Below are positions 31,015 through 39,028 of a stretch of DNA of 64,000 bases, one piece after another. The stretch's first letter is position 1. Each line of letters begins with the position of its first letter. The notes under the pieces are model-generated. The model saw only the letters and a list, made by a program, of their open reading frames with translations, ran no database searches and had not been told where the DNA came from. The DNA comes from Kordia sp965224175 (lineage in GTDB: Bacteria > Bacteroidota > Bacteroidia > Flavobacteriales > Flavobacteriaceae): contig NZ_OZ245041.1 in NCBI RefSeq assembly GCF_965224175.1, positions 3,162,001 to 3,226,000 on the forward strand, given 5' to 3'. Both the position numbers and the translations under genes were made by a program.

Positions 31015-33369
31015 ATGATCACTAGAATAATCAAAAAGATTCAAAATAATAGAATTAAAATGATTCTTCTAGTGATTCTTTTAATAGCCTATTATTTCTG
31101 CTTACCTAAAACTCTTTTCAATACACCAACTTCTACAGTTATTGAAAGTCGTGAAGGTGTTTTATTGGGCGCAAAAATTGCAGATGATGGACAATGGCGC
31201 TTTCCAAAGCTAGACACTGTTCCTAAAAAATTTGAAATCTGTATTGTACAGTTTGAAGACGAATACTTCTATAATCACCCAGGATTCAACCCAATATCAA
31301 TCGCCAAAGCATTATGGCAAAATATCCAATCTGGAGAAGTAAAACGCGGCGGAAGTACGTTAACACAACAAGTTATTAGATTGTCTCGAAAAGGGCAAAA
31401 ACGAACCTATATAGAGAAGTGTAAAGAAATTATATTAGCAACTCGATTGGAGTTTCGATATTCTAAAGAAGAAATCTTAGCTTTTTATGCATCATATGCA
31501 CCTTTTGGCGGAAATGTTGTTGGACTAGACGCAGCTGCTTGGCGATATTTTGGGAGAAGACCACAAGAATTATCGTGGGCAGAGAATGCTACATTAGCTG
31601 TACTGCCAAATGCACCAAGTTTAATTTATCCTGGAAAGAATCAATTGCGATTAAAAGCCAAACGTAATCGATTGCTAAAAAAACTATTTGATCAAGAAAT
31701 TATTGATGAACTTACATACGAATTGGCAATTAATGAGCCACTTCCGCAAAAACCATATGCACTACCGCAAACTGCAAAACATCTATTAAACAAGGTTTCT
31801 AAAACACACAAAGGAAAACGTGTACAAACTTCTGTTAGCTCAAATTTGCAACAAGAAACCAATGCAATTGTAGCAAAGCATTACAAAGAATTAGAGCAAA
31901 ATCAAATTTACAATGCTGCTGTATTAATTTTAGATGTCAAAACACGTAAAGTATTAGCATATGTTGGAAATACGCCAACAGACAGAGCGCATCAAAAAGA
32001 TGTAAATGTTATTCATAAACCCAGAAGTACAGGAAGTATTATGAAGCCATTTTTATACACTGCTATTTTAGATGCAGGCGATTTGCTTCCAAATACTTTA
32101 GTCATTGATGTACCCACCAAAATTGGAAACTACACACCGAAGAATTTTACGGAAACTTATGACGGCGCAGTCACTGCAAAACGCGCCTTAGCACGTTCGT
32201 TAAATGTTCCTGCAGTACGTATGTTACAACAATATGGTTTGGATAGATTTCATCACTATCTTCAAAAATTACAATTAAAAGACATATCGCAAAATGCCGA
32301 TCATTATGGACTTTCATTAATTCTTGGAGGAGCAGAAAGCAACTTATGGGATTTATGTAAAACCTATGCGGCTTTTTCTTCAACCTTGACACATTTTGGA
32401 GAAAACTCCAGTCAATATTATAGTAATGAATTTTGCGAACCTTCTTTTTTATTGAATGAAAAAGTTGATTTTGGAGCGCTTACCGCCGAAAAAACCATTT
32501 TTGATGCAGGTTCTATATACTTAACCTATGAATCATTAAAAGAAGTAAATCGACCAGAAGGCGAAGAAAATTGGGAGTTTTTTGACTCCAGCAAACAGAT
32601 TGCTTGGAAAACAGGAACCAGTTTTGGTTTTCGGGATGCTTGGGCAATTGGTTCTACCAAAGATTATGTAGTAGGTGTTTGGGTTGGAAATGCAGATGGA
32701 GAAGGTCGCCCAGGATTGATTGGAACAACGGCTGCTGCACCAATTTTATTTGACGTCTTTAACATATTACCAAAAAGCGAATGGTTTGATGTTCCGTATG
32801 ATGAACTAGAAGAAGTCTCTGTTTGTTCAAAAAGTGGATATCGCGCTTCTGAATTATGTGAAGAAGCACAGCTACAATTTATTCCAAAAAGTGGATTAAA
32901 AACAAAGCCATGCCCATATCATATTTGGGTGCATTTAGACGCTGAAGAACGATATCAAGTAAACTCTTCTTGTCAGCCATTAAGTGCAATGACACATAAA
33001 AGTTGGTTTGTTTTGCCACCATTGATGGAATATTATTATCAAAGTAAAAATCCGTTATATAAAAGCTTACCGCCATACCGAAAAGATTGCACTGCGGAAG
33101 GTCAAAAAAGTATGGATTTTATCTATCCAGAAGAAGCCGTGAAAGTATTTCTACCAAAAGATTTCGATGGTAATACAAATGGATTGGTATTGCGTTTGGC
33201 ACATTCTATTCCTGAAACAAAAGTTTTCTGGTATCTAGATGAAGCTTTTTTAGGTACTACTAAAACCATTCATGAAATGGAAGTTACACCTACAATCGGA
33301 ATTCATAAAATTACTGTTGTTGACGAATTGGGCAACGAAGCTAAGAGAACTATTGAGATTCAAGAATAG
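31015..33369 (+). CDS. pbpC: Penicillin-binding protein 1C
   Basis: A 784-residue bifunctional class A penicillin-binding protein. After the membrane anchor (KMILLVILLIAYYFCLP), the transglycosylase domain has the catalytic glutamate in FEDEYFYNHPGF and the GGSTLTQQV motif. The transpeptidase has S-x-x-K in RSTGSIMKPFLY and the KTGTS triad at about residue 540. A PBP1C-type C-terminal beta domain completes it. The start at 31015 keeps the short cytoplasmic tail before the membrane helix. PbpC is commonly encoded next to an alpha-2-macroglobulin, with which it may defend and repair the cell wall; here four genes intervene. Confidence 0.94.
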   Translation: MITRIIKKIQNNRIKMILLVILLIAYYFCLPKTLFNTPTSTVIESREGVLLGAKIADDGQWRFPKLDTVPKKFEICIVQFEDEYFYNHPGFNPISIAKALWQNIQSGEVKRGGSTLTQQVIRLSRKGQKRTYIEKCKEIILATRLEFRYSKEEILAFYASYAPFGGNVVGLDAAAWRYFGRRPQELSWAENATLAVLPNAPSLIYPGKNQLRLKAKRNRLLKKLFDQEIIDELTYELAINEPLPQKPYALPQTAKHLLNKVSKTHKGKRVQTSVSSNLQQETNAIVAKHYKELEQNQIYNAAVLILDVKTRKVLAYVGNTPTDRAHQKDVNVIHKPRSTGSIMKPFLYTAILDAGDLLPNTLVIDVPTKIGNYTPKNFTETYDGAVTAKRALARSLNVPAVRMLQQYGLDRFHHYLQKLQLKDISQNADHYGLSLILGGAESNLWDLCKTYAAFSSTLTHFGENSSQYYSNEFCEPSFLLNEKVDFGALTAEKTIFDAGSIYLTYESLKEVNRPEGEENWEFFDSSKQIAWKTGTSFGFRDAWAIGSTKDYVVGVWVGNADGEGRPGLIGTTAAAPILFDVFNILPKSEWFDVPYDELEEVSVCSKSGYRASELCEEAQLQFIPKSGLKTKPCPYHIWVHLDAEERYQVNSSCQPLSAMTHKSWFVLPPLMEYYYQSKNPLYKSLPPYRKDCTAEGQKSMDFIYPEEAVKVFLPKDFDGNTNGLVLRLAHSIPETKVFWYLDEAFLGTTKTIHEMEVTPTIGIHKITVVDELGNEAKRTIEIQE

Positions 33370-33375
33370 TAATCA

Positions 33376-34635
33376 TTATTTCTTTTCCTTCTTCTTATCA
33401 AAAAACGTAACCTCAGCTTCTACGATTTCTCCATTACGATTTACTTTTACAGTAGTCGTATTACCATTTTCAAATTTTGATAGCGCTCTCATGTAACTCT
33501 TCATATCTGTCACTTCATGTGCTCCTAATTGCACTACGACATCGCCTTTTTGCAAACCTGCTTTTTGTGCAGGACGATTTTCACTAATGCCATCAATACG
33601 CATGCCTTTTCCATCAAACAAGTAGTCAGGAATTACACCTAAAGTTACTTTAAATCGTGGTGTATCATCAGATTCATTGACAGTTTTGGTGAATTCTAAT
33701 TTTCCTTGCGAATCAACTTCTGAAATAATTCTAAAAATGAAATTTGAGATTTGCAACATTCCTTCATAATTTAGCTTTTCCAAGTCGTCTGATGGTTTAT
33801 GATAATCTACATGTTGTCCTGTAAACATATGCAATACAGGAATATCTTGTAAATAAAAAGACGTATGATCGGACGGTCCAACACCTGAAGTATTCAATTT
33901 AAAGTCGAAAACATGTTCATTATTGGCTTTTTCAATAGTTTTTTGCCAAATTGGTGAAGTTCCTGTTCCGTAAATGGCTAACATTTTGTTTTTCTTTAAA
34001 CGACCAACCATGTCCATATTAATCATATAATTGACTTTCTCAAGATCAATTGTTGGATTTTTCACAAAATAATTAGAACCTAACAAGCCCATTTCTTCAC
34101 CCGAAAACGCAATAAACAAGTAGTTATTATTTGTGTTTCCTTCTAGTAGTTTATCTGCCAAATGCAACATCACCGCCACACCACTAGCATTATCATCTGC
34201 CCCATTATGAATCATAGGTTCTCCTCTATGCAACGAACCTTCTTGTCCCATTCCTAAATGATCGTAATGTGCGCCAATTACAATGGTATTTTCTGCATTA
34301 TTGTCAATAAAACCAATCACATTTCTTCCTGTAATCGCTGTTTCACTATTTCCTTCTCCATAAGCAACTTCAGCATGTGGATCTGTCTTTGGCGTAAATG
34401 TAAAAGGTTGAATGTACTCGTTTGTACCTTTCGGCAGAATACCTAATGCTTTAAATCTGTTCGCTATATGTGCTGCTGCTAGTATTTCTCCCTGCGAACC
34501 AGTCGCTCTTCCTTCCAACTTATCATCAGCTAATACTTCTATATCTTCTTTGATACGGTTTTCTATGAGACGTTCTGTTTTACAAGCACATAAGATTGTT
34601 AAAAAAAGAATTACAAATACTGGTTTGTTGCACAT
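33376..34635 (-). CDS. M28-family zinc aminopeptidase with PDZ domain, lipoprotein
   Basis: A 419-residue lipoprotein peptidase (signal ending TILCAC). The M28 zinc site is complete: IGAHYDHLG, NGADDNASG, FSGEEMGLLG, NMDMVG and the final histidine in DYHKPSDD. A C-terminal PDZ domain (ISENRPAQKAGLQKGDVVVQLG) follows. It is expected to trim N-terminal residues from peptides in the periplasm or at the outer membrane, with the PDZ domain guiding substrate. It is divergent from the TolB-like gene (the two starts are 43 bases apart) and convergent with pbpC, with six bases between the stops. Confidence 0.92.
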   Translation of the reverse strand: MCNKPVFVILFLTILCACKTERLIENRIKEDIEVLADDKLEGRATGSQGEILAAAHIANRFKALGILPKGTNEYIQPFTFTPKTDPHAEVAYGEGNSETAITGRNVIGFIDNNAENTIVIGAHYDHLGMGQEGSLHRGEPMIHNGADDNASGVAVMLHLADKLLEGNTNNNYLFIAFSGEEMGLLGSNYFVKNPTIDLEKVNYMINMDMVGRLKKNKMLAIYGTGTSPIWQKTIEKANNEHVFDFKLNTSGVGPSDHTSFYLQDIPVLHMFTGQHVDYHKPSDDLEKLNYEGMLQISNFIFRIISEVDSQGKLEFTKTVNESDDTPRFKVTLGVIPDYLFDGKGMRIDGISENRPAQKAGLQKGDVVVQLGAHEVTDMKSYMRALSKFENGNTTTVKVNRNGEIVEAEVTFFDKKKEKK

Positions 34636-34678
34636 AAGAAGTTATTTTTGTGTAAAATTATCAAAATATTACCACTCC

Positions 34679-35791
34679 ATGACACGTATTTTTGTTTTAA
34701 TCCTATGTTTCGTTGTTTTTTCCTGTAAAGAAAACTCAAAAGAAAAAACATCAACAACTACAAATACTAAAGAAACTGTAAAAACAACTTCAGACAATCC
34801 GTTAATTTATCCTGAAGAAAAATACTTTAAAGATATTCGTCAAATAACTTTTGGTGGCGATAATGCAGAAGCTTATTGGAGTTTTGACGACCAGCAATTA
34901 ATATTCCAATCTAACAATACAAAATGGAATGTTTCCTGTGATCAGATGTTTTTGATGCATATTGACGAAACATTCAAAGATAAAATGCCTCCAATGGTAA
35001 GCACAGGAAAAGGAAGAACAACCTGTTCATATTTTTTACCAGATAACAAACATATTATTTATTCGTCTACACATTTAGTAGATGATGAATGCCCTGAAGT
35101 TCCTTTGCGCAAAAACGGAAAGTATATTTGGCCAGTATATGATTCATTCGACATTTTTGTTGCTGATTTGGAAGGAAATATTGTAAAGCAATTAACAAAC
35201 GAAGTTGGCTACGATGCAGAGCCAACTGTTTCTCCAAAAGGAGATAAGATTGTATTTACATCCACAAGAAGTGGCGATTTAGAGTTATACACAATGAATA
35301 TTGACGGAACCGATGTAAAACAAATTACGTTTGAATTAGGTTATGATGGTGGCGCATTTTTCTCTCCTGACGGAACAAAAATTATTTTCCGTTCATCACG
35401 TCCAAGAACTAAAGAAGAAATCAAAGAATATAAAGATTTGTTGGCAGAAGGTTTGGTACAACCAACAGAAATGGAACTCTACATTTGTAATGCAGACGGA
35501 AGCGATTTACGTCAACTAACAGATTTAGGAAATGCTAATTGGAGTCCGTTTTTTCATCCTTCAGGCGAAAAAATCATCTTCTCTTCAAATCATGAGAGTA
35601 AACGTGGATTTCCATTTAATTTATATATGATTAATATCGATGGAACAGGTTTAGAGCGCATCACACACGGAGAAACTTTTGATGCTTTTCCTGTATTTTC
35701 AAATGACGGAAAAAAGTTAGCATTTTCATCTAATAGAAATAATGGTGGCGGAAGAGATACCAATCTTTTTATTGCAGAATGGCAAGAATAG
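34679..35791 (+). CDS. TolB-like beta-propeller lipoprotein
   Basis: A 370-residue lipoprotein (signal ending CFVVFSC) with a TolB-type propeller. WD40-like PD40 repeats are visible as AEPTVSPKGDKIVFTSTRSG, GGAFFSPDGTKIIFRSS, WSPFFHPSGEKIIFSSN and FPVFSNDGKKLAFSSNR. An acidic linker follows the lipobox. In Bacteroidota such proteins are frequently periplasmic or surface-associated and of unknown ligand; there is no sign of a Pal-Tol operon here. The start at 34679 is preferred because upstream in-frame ATGs lie within the opposite-strand peptidase gene and lack a signal. Confidence 0.88.
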   Translation: MTRIFVLILCFVVFSCKENSKEKTSTTTNTKETVKTTSDNPLIYPEEKYFKDIRQITFGGDNAEAYWSFDDQQLIFQSNNTKWNVSCDQMFLMHIDETFKDKMPPMVSTGKGRTTCSYFLPDNKHIIYSSTHLVDDECPEVPLRKNGKYIWPVYDSFDIFVADLEGNIVKQLTNEVGYDAEPTVSPKGDKIVFTSTRSGDLELYTMNIDGTDVKQITFELGYDGGAFFSPDGTKIIFRSSRPRTKEEIKEYKDLLAEGLVQPTEMELYICNADGSDLRQLTDLGNANWSPFFHPSGEKIIFSSNHESKRGFPFNLYMINIDGTGLERITHGETFDAFPVFSNDGKKLAFSSNRNNGGGRDTNLFIAEWQE

Positions 35792-35818
35792 ATTTTTCTA
35801 TTGTTTTTTTAAATAGCA

Positions 35819-35897
35819 AAACGTCATTACGAAGAGAAACTACAAAGTAATCTGTTACTAAAATAGCATCGTTTCATTTCATTCGCAATGACGTTTC
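35819..35897. repeat. REP-like palindromic element
   Basis: An imperfect inverted repeat: AAACGTCATTACGAA at the left and TTCGCAATGACGTTT at the right, matching at 14 of 15 positions, with internal complementary pieces such as AAGTAATCTG. The termini CGTCATTGCGAA are a widespread Bacteroidota intergenic palindrome type. It fills the gap between two convergent genes and could also stop transcription. Confidence 0.75.
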
Positions 35898-35901
35898 AAT
35901 A

Positions 35902-36852
35902 TTAAGTACAAACCAACTTGATTTTTCCTGTATGTACATTAAAAACCATTTGCTGTACTGTAATTCCCATGATTACATTTTCATTCTGTAATACTTCCAA
36001 ACAATCCAATTCTTCTACTACTTCGTGTTTTTGTAATAATTCTGTTGCCGTATCAAAACGTCCACATGATGTAGCTTGCAAAATACTGTTACTGTTCCCT
36101 GTATTTTCATTTTGAAGTTCTTTATAATCATTGGTCACTACAATAAAATCTTCTTCTGAAGCTCTTGTAGAAGTCCGTTTTGGCATACGTTCAATTACCA
36201 CTTTTTCATTAGATTTCGTTCCTGAAAGCAATAACAGATAATCACATATAATAGGTGTATTTTCCAATCTTGTTTTTGCTTCTAAAAATGATTCACAATT
36301 TTCTAATATATCGCGTAATAAGAATGAAATTGGCAATGCTATTTCTGGTGTATCACTACTTAAAACAGCGTTTAATGTAACAGCAAATTTTTGTGGTTTG
36401 ACACCTGAAAGTACACCGACAAATCCTGGCCAACCCACAGATTTAAATACTGTTTTTCCATTCCTTTGATAATCAAATATCATAGAATATGTACTCAAAA
36501 TATTTTGATCTGTATGCCAATCTAAATTTCGTGCATGCAACATTTCGTTTCCATTCCATGTGGCAAACGCAGTACAGCCAAAGTATAATTTCAACACATC
36601 GTAATATAAGTTTGCTACTAAAATTTCGTTTTCAGAAAAATCACAAATTGCAGCAATACTCTGTATTTCTTGCACATAGCTTTCACTGATAAATTGCTCT
36701 TTATAAGCTGTTATTCCTTCAAAAATAAATTCTGCTCCTGTAAAATCATTCAGGTAACATTGTATTAATTCGTTAATTTCTTTTGTATATGCATTTAGAA
36801 ATGACCAACGTTCATTTGGTGGCAAATCTAAGTTTACAACATGTGTTTTCAT
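35902..36852 (-). CDS. NAAA/acid ceramidase-like Ntn hydrolase
   Basis: A 316-residue amidase of the acid ceramidase/NAAA type. The N-terminal VVNLDLPPNERW corresponds to the NAAA beta-domain start of the human enzyme. The predicted autoproteolysis site and nucleophile is C93 in FGCTAFATWNG, followed by HARNLDWH with the catalytic Arg/Asp, GWPGFVGVLSG and a later VTNDY. These enzymes cleave N-acylethanolamines or ceramides. No signal peptide is present, whereas the animal enzymes are lysosomal. It starts three bases after the nucleotidyltransferase gene stop, at the 3' end of the PrfH operon, which is unexpected for a lipid amidase. A different amide substrate is possible. Confidence 0.82.
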   Translation of the reverse strand: MKTHVVNLDLPPNERWSFLNAYTKEINELIQCYLNDFTGAEFIFEGITAYKEQFISESYVQEIQSIAAICDFSENEILVANLYYDVLKLYFGCTAFATWNGNEMLHARNLDWHTDQNILSTYSMIFDYQRNGKTVFKSVGWPGFVGVLSGVKPQKFAVTLNAVLSSDTPEIALPISFLLRDILENCESFLEAKTRLENTPIICDYLLLLSGTKSNEKVVIERMPKRTSTRASEEDFIVVTNDYKELQNENTGNSNSILQATSCGRFDTATELLQKHEVVEELDCLEVLQNENVIMGITVQQMVFNVHTGKIKLVCT

Positions 36853-36855
36853 CTG

Positions 36856-37404
36856 TTATTCTTTAGGAATTGTAACTAATGCTGAATGATCCAGTGGATC
36901 AATGTTTTTTGCTAATAATTTTATAGCCGATTGTACTGCCCAACATTTATCGCTTGAATGAATATTGCTATACAAACTCAGTAAAAATGTAGGATCGACA
37001 ATAGTCCATTCTTTCACAAATCGTGATGGAATATCTGATTTCACAAAGAAATCAATTGTAATTCTAATTGATTTTCCTGTATCAGTTTCCACCGTTTTTT
37101 CGTAGCGTCTAAAATTTTCTTCGCTTGGTAAATGATCGTAACGTGTCCAAACTTTTTTAAAATTTCGTTGTTGCAATACATACATTACCTCAGCGACATG
37201 TTTTGGATCTACAAAGACATCAATATCTTTATGATCGTGAGCATGCTTGTATTCTGTATGTCCTTCGGGCGATAAAAAGTGCCATGCCCAACCACCTGAT
37301 AGAATTACAAATTCTCTAAGAAACTGTAATTCTAGCAAGGAAAGTGAAATACGATCTTGCGGCCATATTTCACCATATCTTTTTTTATTATGTGGCGCTC
37401 CCAT
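36856..37404 (-). CDS. ANT-like nucleotidyltransferase
   Basis: A 182-residue protein of the nucleotidyltransferase fold. The G-G-W-A motif at residues 37-40 is followed by the metal-binding pair D60-x-D62 in HKDIDVFVDP. GGWA plus K/R-H-x-DID is the signature of the aminoglycoside nucleotidyltransferase ANT(2'')/LinB-like group, although the spacing here is longer owing to HTEYKHAHDH. Members transfer a nucleotide to drugs, proteins or RNA ends. Location between prfH and the amidase, three bases from each, suggests a part in the RNA-repair locus such as modifying an RNA 3' end, but antibiotic modification cannot be excluded. Confidence 0.72.
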   Translation of the reverse strand: MGAPHNKKRYGEIWPQDRISLSLLELQFLREFVILSGGWAWHFLSPEGHTEYKHAHDHKDIDVFVDPKHVAEVMYVLQQRNFKKVWTRYDHLPSEENFRRYEKTVETDTGKSIRITIDFFVKSDIPSRFVKEWTIVDPTFLLSLYSNIHSSDKCWAVQSAIKLLAKNIDPLDHSALVTIPKE

Positions 37405-37407
37405 AAT

Positions 37408-38004
37408 TTATTTTTTAAAGACTTGCACAGGATTTCCGAGTTGCAACTGTTTATGCTGCATCCATTTTTGTTTTTGCATCGCGTTTTTACGCTGTTTATT
37501 TTGTGCGTTTATTGCGATATCTAATCGTGCAAATGCTAGTTTTTTGTTTAAAAATTGCGAGCGTTCTTCGCTTGCTTGTACAGTGATTCCTGTTGGAATA
37601 TGTACCATACTTACTGCCGTCTCTACCTTATTTACATGTTGTCCGCCAGCACCAGAACTTCTCGCAGTTTTTACTTGAACCTCTTTGTGAGACCAAGAAA
37701 TTTGTGTTGGCATTATGTATACTTTCACATCTACAAACCAGTTTTTACGCTGATGATGTGCACGATACGGACTTCTGAAAATGAATTGTATGCTTCCTTG
37801 CCAATGATTTTTAAATTCAGTGGCATCTCCTGTAGCGCGCAACCAAACCGATTTATAGTTTTGGTATTTTGTAGCTACTAATTCAATCACATTGAATGTA
37901 TAATTTGGCAATCGTGTTAGCTTTTCTGTTAAGTATTTTACGGCGAGGCAGCATTCCTCAGGACCTGAGCCCGAAGAAATTTGTACCCAAAATTGATTGT
38001 CCAT
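37408..38004 (-). CDS. prfH: Peptide chain release factor-like protein PrfH
   Basis: A 198-residue release-factor homologue with the peptidyl-hydrolysis motif GGQ at 120-122 in SSGAGGQHVNK. An N-terminal domain carries WVQISSGSGPEECCLAV, and a basic C-terminal tail follows. It lacks the RF1/RF2 anticodon-reading domain, as expected for PrfH. PrfH is usually paired with an RtcB paralogue. The E. coli RtcB2-PrfH pair is reported to rescue ribosomes whose 16S rRNA is cut in the decoding centre: PrfH frees the stalled peptide and RtcB reseals the RNA. Here rtcB is 1 kb upstream on the same strand, separated only by a TPR gene and repeats. Confidence 0.93.
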   Translation of the reverse strand: MDNQFWVQISSGSGPEECCLAVKYLTEKLTRLPNYTFNVIELVATKYQNYKSVWLRATGDATEFKNHWQGSIQFIFRSPYRAHHQRKNWFVDVKVYIMPTQISWSHKEVQVKTARSSGAGGQHVNKVETAVSMVHIPTGITVQASEERSQFLNKKLAFARLDIAINAQNKQRKNAMQKQKWMQHKQLQLGNPVQVFKK

Positions 38005-38017
38005 AATTTTATGTTTT

Positions 38018-38572
38018 TTAATCTAACATCGTATTGAATGTGATGTTAGCTCTGATTTTTTTTAATTTTTGTTTCTTTTTTGACTTCTTTACGACTTTTA
38101 TCTTCTCGTTGACACGTTTTAATTGATTGTCAATAAAGTATCTATAATCGTTGTTTAACGCCAAGTGTTTTGAATTCTTCAAGTGTGTTTTTGCTACTTT
38201 GAATTCTTCTTGTTTTTCTAAAAGAATTGCTTTTATAAAATTCAAGCGTGCTTTATCTGTCTGCGGTAATGAAAATCCTACTTCCAACACATGTTCCGCT
38301 TCTTTGTAATCACAAACATCAATAAGCAAGAACGAATAGTAGTAATAGGTTTCTACATATTCATGATCTATACATAATGCACGATGGTAATATTCACGAG
38401 CATTGGTATAATCGTGCAATTGTTCATGATAGATTCTTCCCATTAAATTACTAGCGCCTGCATGATCGTTTCCACCTAAAACATATTGTAGTTTTTCTAT
38501 ACATTGCTCTAAGTCATACGAATAGCTATCTAGTGCTTGAATGAATAATATATCGTTTGTATATGTTGCCAT
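38018..38572 (-). CDS. TPR-repeat protein
   Basis: A 184-residue protein with tetratricopeptide-like helices: ASNLMGRIYHEQLHDYTNAREYYHRAL, ETYYYYSFLLIDVCDYKEAEHVLEVGF and NFIKAILLEKQEEFKVAKTHL, followed by a very basic C-terminal tail (KKSKKKQKLKKIR). There is no signal peptide. TPRs bind partner proteins and the lysine tail could contact RNA or ribosomes. Its position 13 bases before prfH on the same strand makes it a candidate accessory factor of the release-factor/ligase system; no specific role is known. Confidence 0.78.
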   Translation of the reverse strand: MATYTNDILFIQALDSYSYDLEQCIEKLQYVLGGNDHAGASNLMGRIYHEQLHDYTNAREYYHRALCIDHEYVETYYYYSFLLIDVCDYKEAEHVLEVGFSLPQTDKARLNFIKAILLEKQEEFKVAKTHLKNSKHLALNNDYRYFIDNQLKRVNEKIKVVKKSKKKQKLKKIRANITFNTMLD

Positions 38573-38604
38573 TTTTGTTTCTTTTTTGTTTCTTTTTTGT
38601 TTTT

Positions 38605-38741
38605 CGTCAGTTCGAGTGGCAAATCTGTGATTTGGTGTATCGAGAACTACTTTGAAGTATCATATTTTACATTTTGAATTTCTAAGTACTTCTCGACACC
38701 ATTTTTCTTCATTATATTTCGAAAAATTACTCGAAGTGACG
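38605..38741. repeat. Palindromic intergenic element
   Basis: Bounded by inverted repeats CGTCAGTTCGAGTG (38605-38618) and CTCGAAGTGACG (ending 38741). Internal arms TATCGAGAACT and AGTACTTCTCGA also face each other. The same arm occurs at 46324. The element occupies part of the 456-base gap between the TPR gene and rtcB; no gene is seen in that gap. Confidence 0.75.
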
Positions 38742-38935
38742 TTTATATTCTATTTGGTTTCATTTCTTTTACATCTTTAGTAGAATACTAGAGAAACCTT
38801 GAGAACCTTGATTTCCCTAGTATTTTTGTGAAGACGCAACTCTGCTTCGGCTCCGCTCAGCATAACGTTACTAAGCGAAGTTGAAGTGTGCTTGATTTTG
38901 CATTAAGGATGGAGCGGTCTGTCTGAGCTCTTTGT

Positions 38936-38963
38936 GAGATGCTGAATCAAGTTCAGCATGACG
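38936..38963. repeat. Short palindrome (flavobacterial REP type)
   Basis: TGCTGAA (38940-38946) and TTCAGCA (38952-38958) flank a five-base loop and are followed by TGACG. This matches the common Bacteroidota palindrome GTCATGCTGAAC...GTTCAGCATC. It lies within a somewhat GC-richer patch (38820-39010), possibly debris of older elements. Confidence 0.75.
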
Positions 38964-39028
38964 CAAGAGCGAGTAGCGAGAGCCTGACCTCCGTTTTTCT
39001 CGGAGGAAATGCCCTAATTCAAAATATA

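Noticed and set aside
37247..37678. 143-codon plus-strand frame across prfH and the nucleotidyltransferase gene
   Set aside because: It is antisense to two well-supported genes, and the cysteine-rich product shows no family features.
38820..39010. Locally GC-richer patch, considered as a tRNA or rRNA fragment
   Set aside because: No cloverleaf arms, TTCRA loop or CCA end could be placed; it looks like repeat debris with one short palindrome.
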